NCBI GenBank assembly: GCA_902778895.1
Contig: CACYZF010000006.1
Coordinates: forward strand, 207,154-271,153
From: an uncultured bacterium
Lineage (GTDB): Bacteria; Verrucomicrobiota; Lentisphaeria; Victivallales; UBA1829
Direction of reading: 5' to 3'
DNA: 64,000 bases
In this document: positions 23,717-33,693 of the stretch, one piece after another
Layout of the letters: each line of letters opens with the position of its first letter
Position numbering within the stretch: position 1 is the stretch's first letter
Translations under genes and position numbers: made by a program
The notes under the pieces: generated by a model
Database searches by the model: none
What the model was told of the DNA's origin: nothing
Seen by the model: the letters and a program-made list of their open reading frames with translations, nothing else

Positions 23717-24752
23717 TCAGAATATCTCCGTATTGGTAGTAGGCGGAACACGCCCCTTCGTTGGAGACCATGCACGCCCCGACCGGATGGAGCGGGGTGC
23801 ACGCGGTCCCGAAAAGTTTGCAGTCGGTGGATTTGCACTTGCCCTGAAGCACTTCGCCGCAGCGGCAGGAGGGATTGCTCCGGCCAGTGACGGGCGGCAG
23901 ATTGAACTTCAACCGGGCGTCGTACGCGGCGAACGCCGGGCGGAGCTTCAGGCCGGACATCGGGATCACGCCGAGGCCGCGCCACTCCGCGTCGCACGGC
24001 TCCATGACCGCGTCCATCAGTTTCAGCGCGGCGGGCGATCCTTCGGGACGTACCACGCGCGGATAACAGTTGCGGAAGAACGGTTCGCCGGAGGCGGACA
24101 GCCGGACGATGACCGCGAGCGCGGTGAGGATCTCGTCGGCGGTGAATCCAGCGACGACGCCGGAGACGCCGAGTTTCACGAGGTCTTCGCAGACGGCTGT
24201 GCCCGTGATGGCGTTCACATGGCCGGGGTATAGGAACGCGTCCGCGCTGCCGTTCAGCGCCTTGTACGCGTTCGGCATGGTCTTGTTCGCGCCGAGGATC
24301 GAGAAGTTCGCGAGCCCTTCGGCGGCGGCCTTCTTCACCGCCAGGCACGCCGCGGGGACCGTCGTCTCGAACCCGACCGCCAGGAACACGACCTGTTTGT
24401 CCGGGTTCTCGCGCGCGAAATCGACCGCGTCCAGCGGCGAATAGACGGTCTTCACCGCCGCGCCCTTGGAACGCGCCCCGGCGAGGCTCATTTCCGAGCC
24501 GGGAACGCGGATCAGGTCGCCGAACGTGCAGATGACCGCGCCGTGTTCGAGCGCGAGCATCACGGCCTCGTCGATGTACCCGGCGGGCGTCACGCAGACG
24601 GGGCACCCGGGGCCGGAGATGAGTTCGATCTGCGGCGGCAGGATCTTGCGGATGCCGAGGCGGAATATCTCGTGTGTGTGGGTGCCGCAGACCTCCATGA
24701 CGCGGAGTTTGCGCCCGTTGTAAGATTCAATGATCTGCTTAGCCGATTCCAT
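23709..24752 (-). CDS. hypD: hydrogenase maturation protein HypD
   Basis: 347 residues from the ATG beginning MESAKQIIESYNG; upstream reading is hypC/hypF shadow. EVCGTHTHEIFRLGI and SGPGCPVCVTP give the redox cysteines at the Fe(CN)2CO assembly site; CRCGEVLQGKC, DCKLFGTACTPLHPVGACMVSNEGAC supplies the [4Fe-4S] ligands. HypD with HypC carries the iron that receives CN and CO. Overlaps hypC by 14 bases. Confidence 0.96.
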   Translation of the reverse strand: MESAKQIIESYNGRKLRVMEVCGTHTHEIFRLGIRKILPPQIELISGPGCPVCVTPAGYIDEAVMLALEHGAVICTFGDLIRVPGSEMSLAGARSKGAAVKTVYSPLDAVDFARENPDKQVVFLAVGFETTVPAACLAVKKAAAEGLANFSILGANKTMPNAYKALNGSADAFLYPGHVNAITGTAVCEDLVKLGVSGVVAGFTADEILTALAVIVRLSASGEPFFRNCYPRVVRPEGSPAALKLMDAVMEPCDAEWRGLGVIPMSGLKLRPAFAAYDARLKFNLPPVTGRSNPSCRCGEVLQGKCKSTDCKLFGTACTPLHPVGACMVSNEGACSAYYQYGDILNG

Positions 24753-24957
24753 CGAGCGACTCCATGATCTTGCGGGATTCGTCCGCATCCGTATCGGTGA
24801 TCTTCGCGATGGCGACGCCGGCGTGGACCATGACATAGTCGCCGGGTTCCAGATCGTCGATGAGGTCCGCCGAAACCTTGCGTTTCGCGCCGGACGCGTC
24901 GATGAGGGCGGTGCCATCCTCAATGCTGACAACTCTTGCGGAAAGACCTACACACAT
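24739..24957 (-). CDS. hypC: hydrogenase assembly chaperone HypC/HybG
   Basis: 72 residues. Begins MCVGLSARVV with the essential Cys2 that binds iron after Met removal; GDYVMVHAGVAIAKI is the conserved OB-fold segment. Normal length for the family. Sits between hypF and hypD with overlaps at both ends. Confidence 0.95.
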   Translation of the reverse strand: MCVGLSARVVSIEDGTALIDASGAKRKVSADLIDDLEPGDYVMVHAGVAIAKITDTDADESRKIMESLDGIG

Positions 24958-27329
24958 AAGCCGTCTCCTTCTTTTGGTATGGATGAATGTGATATGGATG
25001 AATGTTTTTCAGGGTGGTTCAGGTGGTACATGGCGGCGAACGCCTGGCCCGCGCCGATGCCGCCGTCGTTGGGCGGGATCATGCCGTGGAGCAGCACGCG
25101 GAATCCGGAGGCGCGCAGCAGTCCGGCGCAGAGCGTCGTGAGCAGGCGGTTCTGGAAGACGCCTCCGGTCAGCGCACAGGTGTTCAAGCCGGATTCCTCG
25201 CGGATGGCTTCGCACGTCTTCGCGATCATGCCGGCGAGCGATGTGTGGAATAAGGCGGCGAGCATGTTGGAGTCCGCGCCGTCGAGCCGTGCGAGCACGA
25301 GTCCTTTCACAAGAGCATCCGTCGGCAGGACGATCGCGCCGGAGGCGTCGCGGCCGAACGATGCCGGGCAGGGCGGGACGTTTTCTTCCTGTCCGGGATG
25401 CGTCCCGTTCCACGCTTCCGCGGCGAACTGGAGCGCCATGGACGCCTCGCCCTCGAATGTGGAGGATTTGCGGATGCCGAGGATCGCGCTGACGGCATCG
25501 AAGAGACGCCCCACGCTGGTCGAGACCACGCAGTTCAGTTTCCGGTCCAGCATGTTCTTCTGGAACTTGTAGACGCCTGGTGCGCAGAGGTCGAGCGAAG
25601 CGACAAGTTTTTCCGCCTCATCGGAGGGGAACAAGCCCGCGATCATCGAAACTGCGATGCGCCAGCCTTCGCGCGCGGAGGCGTCGCCGCCCGCCTGCAA
25701 AAAAGGTTTGATGTACCCGGCGCGGATGAATCCGTCCGGAGAGGAAACGAGGAATTCCCCGCCCCAGATCGTGCCGTCCGTGCCGTATCCGGTGCCGTCG
25801 AACGACACGCCGATGACCTCGTCCGTATAGTCGTTTTCGACCATGCAGGAGAGCACGTGCGCGTAGTGGTGCTGGATCTTCAGGACGGGGATGCCGAGTT
25901 CGCCCGCGACGACGGACGAATTGTATTTCGGGTGCAGGTCGCAGCAGACGATCTGCGGCTTCATTTCGAGCAGTTCGGACATCCGCGCGACCGATTCGCG
26001 CAGGGCGCGGACCGTGCGCAGGTCCTCCATGTCGCCGATGTAGGGCGAGGGGTAGAACAGGCCGCCGTTTGCGAGGCAGAACGTGTTTTTGAGCTCGCCG
26101 CCGATGCCGAGCACCTGGCCGCGGAAATCGCCGGAGACGAAGAACGGCAGCGGGGCATAGCCGCGCGACCGGCGGATCATGTACGGACGACTGTCCAGCC
26201 AGTCCATGACCGAATCGTCCGCGCGGAGGCGGATTCTGCGGTTGTGGGACAGGATCACATCGCAGAATCCGGCGATCTCGGCGAGCGCATCCTCGTCGCT
26301 GCGGCAGATGGGCGCCCCGGACACGTTGCCGCTGGTCATGACGAGGCAGTCTGGCATGGTCAGGTCGTCGTTGAAGTGGAACAGGAGCATCTGGACTGGC
26401 GCGTACGGCAGCATCACGCCGAGGGTCGGATTGCCGGGCGCGAGGACGTCGGGAAGCGTGCTTTCCTGGCGTTTTTCGAGCAGGATGATCGGTTTCTGGT
26501 GGCCGTCCAGGATCTCTTCCTGACCGGGCAGGACTACGCATTCGCGGCGGACGGTTTCCAGCGAATCCATCATCACGGCGAACGGCTTCATGGGACGGTG
26601 CTTGAGTTCGCGCAGACGCGCCACGGCCTGAGCATCGCGCGCGTTGCAGCACAGATGAAATCCGCCGATGCCCTTGATCGCGACGATCTTTCCGTCGAGG
26701 ATGGCGCGGCGGGCGGCGGTGATGGCTTTTTCATTGCGTTCGGAGCGTCCGATGAGGTAGACTTCCGGGCCGCAGTCGTGACAGCAGACCGGCTGGGCGT
26801 CGTAACGGCGGGATTCCGGCGAGGTGAACTCGGTCTCGCACTGCGGACACATCAGGAAATACCCCATGCTGGTGCGTTCGCGGTCATACGGCATGGCATC
26901 GAGGATGGTCAGGCGCGGGCCGCACGCGGTGCAGTTGATGAAGGGATGCAGGTAACGGCGGTTGGCCGGATCGAACAGCTCCTGTTTGCACTGGTCGCAC
27001 GTGGCGATGTCCGGCGAGACGAAGATGTCCCCTGTCTCGTGTTCGCTCTCGATGATCTCGAACGTCGGATACGGCGGCTCCATGCGGACGCGCGAATCGA
27101 TCTTCAGAATCGCGGAACGCGGCGGAGCCTCATGTTCGAGCGCGACGCGGAAGTCTTTCATCTCTTCCGGGTCGCCCTGCGCGTGGACTTCCACATAGGA
27201 CCCCTTGTTCGCGACGCTTCCGGTCAGTCCGGCGCGGACGGCGATCCGGCTGACGAACGGACGGAAGCCGACGCCCTGGACGACGCCATAGATGCGGAAG
27301 ACCGTGGTGGAAACGCTGGCCGTGTTCAT
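24948..27329 (-). CDS. hypF: carbamoyltransferase HypF
   Basis: 793 residues, full length. Acylphosphatase domain (residues 10-95, FRIYGVVQGVGFRPFVSRIA). Two zinc-finger modules follow (CDQCKQELF, CTACGPR, CPQCETEF, CHDCGPE), then a YrdC-like domain (AITAARRAILDGKIVAIKGIGGFHL) and a Kae1-like domain with HHYAHVLSCMVEN, GVSFDGTGYGTDG and LTGGVFQNRLL. Makes the carbamoyl group for HypE from carbamoyl phosphate and ATP. One base separates its start from the upstream nitrogenase-like gene, so it belongs to the same transcript. Confidence 0.97.
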   Translation of the reverse strand: MNTASVSTTVFRIYGVVQGVGFRPFVSRIAVRAGLTGSVANKGSYVEVHAQGDPEEMKDFRVALEHEAPPRSAILKIDSRVRMEPPYPTFEIIESEHETGDIFVSPDIATCDQCKQELFDPANRRYLHPFINCTACGPRLTILDAMPYDRERTSMGYFLMCPQCETEFTSPESRRYDAQPVCCHDCGPEVYLIGRSERNEKAITAARRAILDGKIVAIKGIGGFHLCCNARDAQAVARLRELKHRPMKPFAVMMDSLETVRRECVVLPGQEEILDGHQKPIILLEKRQESTLPDVLAPGNPTLGVMLPYAPVQMLLFHFNDDLTMPDCLVMTSGNVSGAPICRSDEDALAEIAGFCDVILSHNRRIRLRADDSVMDWLDSRPYMIRRSRGYAPLPFFVSGDFRGQVLGIGGELKNTFCLANGGLFYPSPYIGDMEDLRTVRALRESVARMSELLEMKPQIVCCDLHPKYNSSVVAGELGIPVLKIQHHYAHVLSCMVENDYTDEVIGVSFDGTGYGTDGTIWGGEFLVSSPDGFIRAGYIKPFLQAGGDASAREGWRIAVSMIAGLFPSDEAEKLVASLDLCAPGVYKFQKNMLDRKLNCVVSTSVGRLFDAVSAILGIRKSSTFEGEASMALQFAAEAWNGTHPGQEENVPPCPASFGRDASGAIVLPTDALVKGLVLARLDGADSNMLAALFHTSLAGMIAKTCEAIREESGLNTCALTGGVFQNRLLTTLCAGLLRASGFRVLLHGMIPPNDGGIGAGQAFAAMYHLNHPEKHSSISHSSIPKEGDGLCV

Positions 27330-27330
27330 G

Positions 27331-28392
27331 TTATTTCACCTCGTCGAGCAGCCGCCCGGAGACGGCGAAATGCGGGAAGTCGATGATGTTGAAACTCTGC
27401 GTCCGGGGCAGGGCGACGCGCAGACGGCTGTCACAGACGACTGCGTCATAACCGCCGTTCGCGACCGATTCGATGAACGCTTCTTCGCTCTCGATATGGA
27501 AATCGTTTTCGCGCATGAACTCCGGCTCCATCCTGAACCATGACGCGACCGTGACCCGCGAGGCGGCGTCATGCTTCAGGATCGCGTCGCGGACGGCGTT
27601 CGCGGCGAACTGCTGATGGACCACGAGCGTCCTTTTCCCGGCGAACGAGGGCAGGGCGTCGAGCAGCTGTTGCGGCAGCCACGGACACCGTACTTCATAC
27701 GGCGTGTCGAACGTCTTCTGCAGGTACTTCGCGGCTGCGAGCCCGGCGGGCGAAACGACGATGTTTTTCGCGGCGGCGGAAGCGGCGCGGACATCATCGA
27801 GTCCTGCGCCCATCCCGTAGCATTTTACCGTTTTCCAGCCGTCTTTTCTCAGCGCGGCGGACAGGAAGTTTCCGGCATCGAGAGCCGGGAAATCCAGCGG
27901 CGAAGCGCCGAGGACGCCGACCGTGCCGGGATCAACAGAAAGTTTTTCGATCGCAAACGTTTTGAACAGTTCCAGCCAGGCGTCGGACGCCCCCAGGTCG
28001 TAGTGGCGCGTGCCGGTCGTCGGGACCGTGATCGCGGGCAGTCCGGTGCGTTTCTCCGCCATGCGTTTCAGCGCCTTGAAATCGGTCGCGATGATCGCGG
28101 GGACGGGGGTGCCGATGATGGCGGAGAATTTGAGGCCGGAGCCGTCCATAGCGGACTGGAGCTTGGAGACAAGCTTGTCGTCGCGGCCGAGGATGGCGTC
28201 CATGTCGCGGAGTCCGGCGCTGAAGACCGCGCTCCTGCGGATGAACCAGCGCGGTTCGTCGAAGCCGCAGATGTTTCCGGTGCAGCCGCCGGCGTCGCAG
28301 ATCACGATGAGCCCGCCGAAGTCGAAGAGCGCGGAGACGGCCCCGGACTGGTCGGGCGCGAATGGCGAAAGATGTTTCAGAAGGCTTTTCAT
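27331..28392 (-). CDS. nitrogenase component 1-like protein, NifK/N-type (set 1)
   Basis: 353 residues from the ATG at 28392, which overlaps the previous stop by four bases (ATGA). Belongs to the oxidoreductase/nitrogenase component 1 fold. Near the N-terminus SGAVSALFDFGGLIVICDAGGCTGNICGFDEPRW aligns by eye with NifK around its Cys70 and Cys95 ligands. The second Cys (GGC) is kept, but the first is replaced by Val and the later Cys153 position (IIGTPVPAIIATDF) is not Cys. It shares FDEPRW and DAILG.D.KL with the set 2 paralogue. Much shorter than true NifK (about 520). Probably pairs with the preceding D-like protein. Substrate unknown. Confidence 0.8.
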   Translation of the reverse strand: MKSLLKHLSPFAPDQSGAVSALFDFGGLIVICDAGGCTGNICGFDEPRWFIRRSAVFSAGLRDMDAILGRDDKLVSKLQSAMDGSGLKFSAIIGTPVPAIIATDFKALKRMAEKRTGLPAITVPTTGTRHYDLGASDAWLELFKTFAIEKLSVDPGTVGVLGASPLDFPALDAGNFLSAALRKDGWKTVKCYGMGAGLDDVRAASAAAKNIVVSPAGLAAAKYLQKTFDTPYEVRCPWLPQQLLDALPSFAGKRTLVVHQQFAANAVRDAILKHDAASRVTVASWFRMEPEFMRENDFHIESEEAFIESVANGGYDAVVCDSRLRVALPRTQSFNIIDFPHFAVSGRLLDEVK

Positions 28393-29690
28393 CGTGCCGC
28401 CTCCTTTCCCGACAGCGCTTTGCCGAGCGCATCGAAGAGCGCGGCGACTCCGGCGTACCCGAAAGGCTGCCGTTCCTCGTTCCACGGTACGCCGGGCAGT
28501 GCCGGATGATAATACATGGCGTCGCGTCCGATGACCGTGTCGCACTGTGAATCCGCGCCATCGTAGAACATCATGGAGGGGGAGAGGTTGGAGTAAATCT
28601 TCGTGGCGGGGCTGAGCGCGGCGATCTTCTTCACATAGACGAAGTTCGAGCCGCCGACTGTGCCGAATATCTCGGAGACGGCGAACCCGTTGCGGATCAG
28701 CGACAGCGAAAGTTCGAACGGATCGGCGTTCAGCCATTCGCCCACGGCGAACGTACGGTGTCCGCATTTGCTGAGGAAGTCATGGATCGCCTGTTCGGCA
28801 CGTTCGCGGTACGGCGCATCGTCGAACTCCGCGCCGACAGCCTGTCCGAGCAACTTGTACTGGTTTGCGATCTTGTCCGTCTGGTAAAGACGGGCGAGCT
28901 CGACGGACGGGATGCCGAGGCGTTTCTGAAGGTCGGCGGCGGCGTGGCGGGCCTCCTGATTGAGCACGAGATTGAAATTCGCCTCGGCCATCGCCTGATA
29001 TTCTTCGAACATGGCGCAGCGGGAGATCTCGCGGACCGCGCGGACTCCGGCGGACCGCAGGAGCGAGTACAGCTCGGTATCGTCGCGCAGGGGCGAGAAG
29101 AAGCCGAGGATGTTGACGGAGGTCGGGACTTTTTCGCGCGGCTGGAGCAGGGAGTAGACCGAACGCCGCACGGAGACCATCGGCGGCAGACGGCCTTCGC
29201 GGGTCAGCGCGTACATATAGCACGGCACGACCGGGACGCCCGCGTAGTCCGAAGCCTTTCGGCAGACACGTTCCATGTCCGTGCCGAGCAGGGCGTCCAC
29301 GCAGGTGATGCAGATCATGACCGCGGACGGGCGCGTCTCGCAGGAATCGCAGACTTCCTTCACCGCCTCCGGGATGCGCGCCAGATGCCGCCCCGTCACG
29401 ATGTCCGTATCGTCCTGCATGAGGTAGAAGAACCGTTCGGCGAGGGACGCCTCGCAGCCGAGCGCGGAGGTGTTGCGTCCGCAGCAGGCGGGTGCGACCA
29501 GCAGCATGACCGAACCGGGCACGGCGAGACCGGCGCGTTTCACGCCGAATCCCTGCGCGCCGGGCGAGTTGAACGCCAGCGTGGCCGGGGAGCTGTAGAT
29601 GAGATGGGCGGAGGAGAGCAGTTCGGGCGGGATGTCGTCCTTGCCGCGCGCTGCGAGTTCGGCCGCCGTGATGGAGTACGCGTGGTTCAT
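28389..29690 (-). CDS. nitrogenase component 1-like protein, NifD/E-type (set 1)
   Basis: 433 residues. Conserved landmarks relative to NifD, aligned by eye: [13 protein letters not shown] at the Cys88 region, and [18 protein letters not shown] at the Cys154 region. At the NifD Cys62 position the sequence is [10 protein letters not shown], without Cys. Near the C-terminus [14 protein letters not shown] corresponds to the NifD GFDG helix. Cysteine-rich for the family (CCG, CDSC, CITC, VPCYMY). Four-base overlaps on both sides with the NifH-like and K-like genes indicate a stoichiometric complex. Confidence 0.8.
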   Translation of the reverse strand: MNHAYSITAAELAARGKDDIPPELLSSAHLIYSSPATLAFNSPGAQGFGVKRAGLAVPGSVMLLVAPACCGRNTSALGCEASLAERFFYLMQDDTDIVTGRHLARIPEAVKEVCDSCETRPSAVMICITCVDALLGTDMERVCRKASDYAGVPVVPCYMYALTREGRLPPMVSVRRSVYSLLQPREKVPTSVNILGFFSPLRDDTELYSLLRSAGVRAVREISRCAMFEEYQAMAEANFNLVLNQEARHAAADLQKRLGIPSVELARLYQTDKIANQYKLLGQAVGAEFDDAPYRERAEQAIHDFLSKCGHRTFAVGEWLNADPFELSLSLIRNGFAVSEIFGTVGGSNFVYVKKIAALSPATKIYSNLSPSMMFYDGADSQCDTVIGRDAMYYHPALPGVPWNEERQPFGYAGVAALFDALGKALSGKEAAR

Positions 29691-30451
29691 TCGGAAGCTT
29701 TCTCCTCGTTGAGAAGGAGTTGCGCGAGCGCGAGGAATCTCTTGCTCACGTCGAGTTCGGGATCGCCTTCGACGACCGTTTTTCCCATGTCCTCATAATG
29801 GATGATGTCGTCGCTGCGCGGGATGTCCGCCACGATCGGAAGGTCGTTCGCGTCTGCGAAGGCGCGCACTTTCTCCTCCTCGCGGTCGACGCTCCGGCGG
29901 TTCAGTACGATGCCGCGCACGGCGGCGTAGCCGCGGTCCTCGAAATTGTGCACGGCGCTGTTGATGTTGTTCGCCGCGTAGAGCGCCATTTTCTCGCCGG
30001 AGGTCACGATCAGGACCTGCGAGGCGTACCCTTCACGGATTGGGGCGGCGAATCCGCCGCACACCACGTCGCCCAGCACGTCGTACAGCACCACGTCGGG
30101 CTTGTATGATTCAAACAGTTTCAGGTCGGCGAGCAGGCTGAACGTGGTGATGATGCCGCGTCCTGCGCAGCCGAGGCCGGGGGTCGGGCCGCCGGTCTCG
30201 ATGCACAGCACGCCGCCGAATCCGGTCTTTGCGATCTCTTCGATGCGTTCGGGTTCGCGGTCGTGTTCGCGCAGGAAGTTCATGACGGGGATCACGGGAT
30301 CGCCGCCGAGCAGATTGATGGTGGAGTCGGCCTTCGGGTCGCAGCCGATCTGGATCACTTTCTTGCCGAGGCGCGCGAACGCCGCCGCGAGGTTGGATGT
30401 CACAGTCGATTTGCCGATGCCGCCTTTGCCGTATATCGCGAGTTTCAGCAT
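29687..30451 (-). CDS. NifH/BchL/CfbC-like ATPase iron-sulfur reductase (set 1)
   Basis: 254 residues. P-loop [14 protein letters not shown] at residue 7, GCDPKADST switch-I-like segment, [16 protein letters not shown] with the first [4Fe-4S] Cys and the Arg of the NifH docking loop, and [17 protein letters not shown] with the second cluster Cys and switch II. Both cluster ligands are intact, so this should form a homodimeric ATP-driven electron donor to the adjacent D/K-like pair. About equally similar to nitrogenase reductase, BchL and CfbC; the neighbours do not match any of those pathways. Confidence 0.93.
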   Translation of the reverse strand: MLKLAIYGKGGIGKSTVTSNLAAAFARLGKKVIQIGCDPKADSTINLLGGDPVIPVMNFLREHDREPERIEEIAKTGFGGVLCIETGGPTPGLGCAGRGIITTFSLLADLKLFESYKPDVVLYDVLGDVVCGGFAAPIREGYASQVLIVTSGEKMALYAANNINSAVHNFEDRGYAAVRGIVLNRRSVDREEEKVRAFADANDLPIVADIPRSDDIIHYEDMGKTVVEGDPELDVSKRFLALAQLLLNEEKASE

Positions 30452-30452
30452 G

Positions 30453-31598
30453 TTAAAACCTCCAGGGAAGGGGACGGTCGATCAGGTTCAGGGATTCTTT
30501 GCGGAAGCATCTGCCGGAGAACGCCTCGTGCGGGAGCCGGTGGAACGGGATGTCCGGCGGGCAGACGGGCGCGTACATCGGGTCGGCGATCACGCCGGAC
30601 GATGCGGCGAACGCTTCCGCGGCGGCGGCCTCGTCGAAGATGCGCAGGTCGCCGGGCGCGAGCAGACGGTCCTCCGCCTCCAGCGGACACAGCACGCGAC
30701 AGGGTGCGCCGAGTTCGGATTCGATCGCGGCGGCGAGCGAGCCGGAGAAGACCGTTTCGCCGGGAATGACGAGTTTTTTTCCGGGCGCGGAGGCGTCGCG
30801 TGCCGCGCAGGGCAGGGCGCATTCGCCGGTCTTCACCGCGTTCTTCAGAGCGGACGCGAGCTTGCCGGAGAAATTCTTCCCGACCGGGACGCCCGCGACC
30901 CACGGCGTGCCGAAGCGTTGCCGGAGGAGTTCGGCGGTCGCGATCCCGCAGGAGGAGACGACAAGATTGACGTGTGCGGCGGATACCCGGCGGATTTCGT
31001 CGAGCGTGCTGCCCATCGCCATGCAGGAGACAAGTTCGAAACCTGATTGATTCAGCCATCCGGTCATGGATTCAACCGTGCCGCTGATGGAGAAATCCAG
31101 CGGGGTCGCGCCGATGATGTTCGCGGAAGGCGCGTCCGTGCGCGGCAGGCGGTCGGTGCAGAATCGCGATACGACGGCCTCCAGCGCCTCGGAGGCTCCG
31201 GTCAGATAGGAGTGCATGCCGCTGGTGTGGAGCCCGAACGCCGGGATGCCGATGCGGGATTCGACTTCGGCGGCGATGGCGGGGAAATCGGTTCCCGCAA
31301 GGAGCGGGACGGGCGCGCCGCAAAGCGCGATGAAGCGCGGCGACAGGTCCTTCGCAGCGGACACGACGTCGCCGATGAGTTTTTCGTCGTTGCCGAGGAT
31401 CGCGTCGGTCTCCGTGAGGGCGGAAATGTAGATCATGCTGTCCTGACGGTACCAGCGGGGTTCGTCGTGTGTGGAGTAGGTGGAATTGCAGCCGGAGGCG
31501 TCGTGGACGACGACCATGCCGCCGAGTTCGTACAGCATGGAGCACACGCCGGAGGTGTCGGCCGCGTGGATGGAGATGATTCTGGCGGTCTGTCTCAT
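30453..31598 (-). CDS. nitrogenase component 1-like protein, NifK/N-type (set 2)
   Basis: 381 residues from the ATG at 31598 (ATGA overlap with the previous stop, AGGAG seven bases upstream). [22 protein letters not shown] aligns with NifK Cys70 and Cys95, both kept here; [15 protein letters not shown] carries a Cys close to the Cys153 position. [12 protein letters not shown] and [10 protein letters not shown] are shared with the set 1 K-like protein, so they are paralogues. Set 2 retains the cluster ligands that set 1 has lost. Expected partner of the next gene upstream. Function unknown. Confidence 0.8.
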   Translation of the reverse strand: MRQTARIISIHAADTSGVCSMLYELGGMVVVHDASGCNSTYSTHDEPRWYRQDSMIYISALTETDAILGNDEKLIGDVVSAAKDLSPRFIALCGAPVPLLAGTDFPAIAAEVESRIGIPAFGLHTSGMHSYLTGASEALEAVVSRFCTDRLPRTDAPSANIIGATPLDFSISGTVESMTGWLNQSGFELVSCMAMGSTLDEIRRVSAAHVNLVVSSCGIATAELLRQRFGTPWVAGVPVGKNFSGKLASALKNAVKTGECALPCAARDASAPGKKLVIPGETVFSGSLAAAIESELGAPCRVLCPLEAEDRLLAPGDLRIFDEAAAAEAFAASSGVIADPMYAPVCPPDIPFHRLPHEAFSGRCFRKESLNLIDRPLPWRF

Positions 31599-32929
31599 AA
31601 GCAGCTCCTGCATCCGAGGCCCTTGTGCTGGATCACGATCTCGGTGTCCTGTTCGTGCGTTGCGGCTTCGATCATGCGCTGCGCGAGCCGCGCGACGCCG
31701 TCGAATCCGTACATGCCGCCGCCGGAAACGATGTTCACGAAGTGTTTCGTGCCGCTGAAATACGCGGCTTTCTGACCGATCGCGAGCACGTCACCGGATT
31801 CGTGGACACCTTTGCCCGCGAACCTCATTTTCACGTTGACCGTGGCGGTCAGCAGCAGGTCCGGCGCGAGCGCGCGGAGACGTTCGAAGGCGGGGCGTTC
31901 CTCCTCGATCATGGCGTCGGTGTAGACGCGCGTGACGCGGAAACCGTGCTCGGTGAGGAGCAGGGCGAGTCCGGCGGGGCGCGGCGTGGCGGTGTAGTCG
32001 ATCTCGACCGGGGTGTCGCCGACAACGGTCTTCGCCTGTTCGAGCGCGCGGAGGGCGTTCCGTTTCGCCTCGGTCCAGTCGGGCGCGGCGATCCCGAGCG
32101 CGTCGGCGAGACAGTTCAGATTGCGTTCGATCTCGTCGAAATCGTAGGAGAGCGGCAAATAAAGATGTTTCCGTCCGAGACGTTTTTCGAGCGCATCGCC
32201 GGAGGCCGCCGCGGTCGGCAGATAGGTAATGTTCAACGCGCTTTTCGCCATGCGCATGTATGCCTCGTAGGTCCTGCACAGCGTGATGTCGCGGAGCTCG
32301 CGTCCGGCGTTTCTGATGAGCCGGACGAGCTCGCTGGATTCGTCGGTCGGACGGTCGTTTCCGATGAGGTTCACTGCGTTTTTGTCGGCGGGGCAAGGAC
32401 GGAACGGCGCGTAGAGCTGGCGGCGCATGAGCTGGTCGGGCGTGAGGCCGCTTTTCCGCATGGTCGGGTTCATGTAACAGTCGATGAAGTCGATGTCCGG
32501 GAACATCGTGCGGAGTTCGTTCAGCATGACCTCGAAATCGCATCCTGCGAAAAGATGCACGCAGCTGATGAAGAGCAGGACCGCGCGCGGCTTCTTCGGC
32601 AGTTTGCGGATGATCTCCGCCGTGCCGTCCACGATGTTGCGTTCCAGCGAGCCGTCGAACAGGTCGTTCTGGTCCACAGAGATCCAGGACATGCGGTCCA
32701 TGGCGATCATTTCGGCGGCGGTCAGGATCACGCCGCGGAGGCAGCCCTGCGCGCAGGCGAACACCTGATGCGATTCGGGGACCAGCATGCCCGTGTGGAC
32801 GATGTTCCACGGTCCGCGGGCAGGGGCGTTGTATTCCAAGCCGGAGACGAACGGTACGGGGAACGCGGCGTCGCGGATCGCGACCTCCGCCCCGGTCATG
32901 TCGTCTTTGCCGTTCAGACGTTTCAGCAT
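31595..32929 (-). CDS. nitrogenase component 1-like protein, NifD/E-type (set 2)
   Basis: 444 residues from the ATG at 32929; the longer frame upstream is a shadow of the NifH-like gene. [13 protein letters not shown] fits the NifD Cys88 region and [16 protein letters not shown] the Cys154 region. The Cys62 position reads YNAPARGPW, without Cys. [18 protein letters not shown] matches the NifD C-terminal GPYHGFDG helix, but the position of the FeMo-cofactor histidine is Val by eye alignment. The protein ends GLGCRSCL, a CX2C that may bind metal. Overlaps its NifH-like partner by seven bases. Confidence 0.8.
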   Translation of the reverse strand: MLKRLNGKDDMTGAEVAIRDAAFPVPFVSGLEYNAPARGPWNIVHTGMLVPESHQVFACAQGCLRGVILTAAEMIAMDRMSWISVDQNDLFDGSLERNIVDGTAEIIRKLPKKPRAVLLFISCVHLFAGCDFEVMLNELRTMFPDIDFIDCYMNPTMRKSGLTPDQLMRRQLYAPFRPCPADKNAVNLIGNDRPTDESSELVRLIRNAGRELRDITLCRTYEAYMRMAKSALNITYLPTAAASGDALEKRLGRKHLYLPLSYDFDEIERNLNCLADALGIAAPDWTEAKRNALRALEQAKTVVGDTPVEIDYTATPRPAGLALLLTEHGFRVTRVYTDAMIEEERPAFERLRALAPDLLLTATVNVKMRFAGKGVHESGDVLAIGQKAAYFSGTKHFVNIVSGGGMYGFDGVARLAQRMIEAATHEQDTEIVIQHKGLGCRSCL

Positions 32930-33693
32930 GGCGCGTCTCCTTTCCGGGCGGCGGCGAGCACGGCGTCCGCGAGCGCGCGGTACTGCGCGGCCATCGGACT
33001 CTCCGGGAACGCGTGGACGACGGTCTTCCCGAGCTGTTCCGCCTGCTGGACGGTCTCGCTCCAGTCGAGCGCGCCGACGACCGCGGCGTCGAAATCCGAC
33101 GCCAGTTTCGCGGCCTTCGCGTCCTCGTCCGGCACGTTCCGGCGGTTCAGAACGAATCCGCCGAGCGAGGCGTAGCCGCGCCCCCTGAAATTCTTCACCG
33201 CCATGGCGATGTTCGCTGCGGCGTAGATGGACATAGTCTCGCCGGAGGTGAGGATGAACACGCGGTCGGCATAGCCTTTGCGCATCGGCATGGAGAATCC
33301 GCCGCAGACCACGTCGCCTAGCACGTCGTACAGCACCACGTCCGGCTTGTACACGTCGTACGCGCCCTTCTCCTGAAGCTTCTCCAGCGCGGTGATGATG
33401 CCGCGTCCGGCGCAGCCGAGTCCGGGCGTCGGGCCGCCCGCCTCCACACAGATCACGCCGCCGTCGCCCTCGCGGACCATCTCGTCGAGCGAGAAATCGT
33501 TGTTGCGTTCGCGGACGAGGTCGAGGATGGAACGGAAACGTGCGCCGCCGTGCAGGGACGCGGTGGAATCGGCCTTCGGGTCGCACCCGATCTGCATGAC
33601 CTTGAGTCCGTTCGCGGCGAAAGCCGAGGCGAGGTTCGACACAGTCGTGGATTTCCCGATGCCGCCTTTTCCGTAGAATGCGAGTTTCAGCAT
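32923..33693 (-). CDS. NifH/BchL/CfbC-like ATPase iron-sulfur reductase (set 2)
   Basis: 256 residues. P-loop [40 protein letters not shown] and [17 protein letters not shown], so both cluster cysteines are present. Close paralogue of the set 1 protein, but the C-terminal helices differ ([20 protein letters not shown]). Presumably serves the set 2 D/K pair. Overlaps hydE by seven bases. Confidence 0.93.
   Translation of the reverse strand: MLKLAFYGKGGIGKSTTVSNLASAFAANGLKVMQIGCDPKADSTASLHGGARFRSILDLVRERNNDFSLDEMVREGDGGVICVEAGGPTPGLGCAGRGIITALEKLQEKGAYDVYKPDVVLYDVLGDVVCGGFSMPMRKGYADRVFILTSGETMSIYAAANIAMAVKNFRGRGYASLGGFVLNRRNVPDEDAKAAKLASDFDAAVVGALDWSETVQQAEQLGKTVVHAFPESPMAAQYRALADAVLAAARKGDAPC

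Noticed and set aside
22697..27329. Taking hypFCDE as proof of an adjacent [NiFe] hydrogenase
   Set aside because: No hydrogenase structural gene, hypA or hypB lies in the window, and the genes are fused transcriptionally to the nif-like set.
27331..33693. Reading the NifH/D/K-like genes as a nitrogen-fixation locus
   Set aside because: The D/K-like proteins are 350-445 residues, lack several P-cluster cysteines and the NifD cofactor histidine, and no nifB, nifE/N in normal order, or nifV is present. Nitrogenase fold only.
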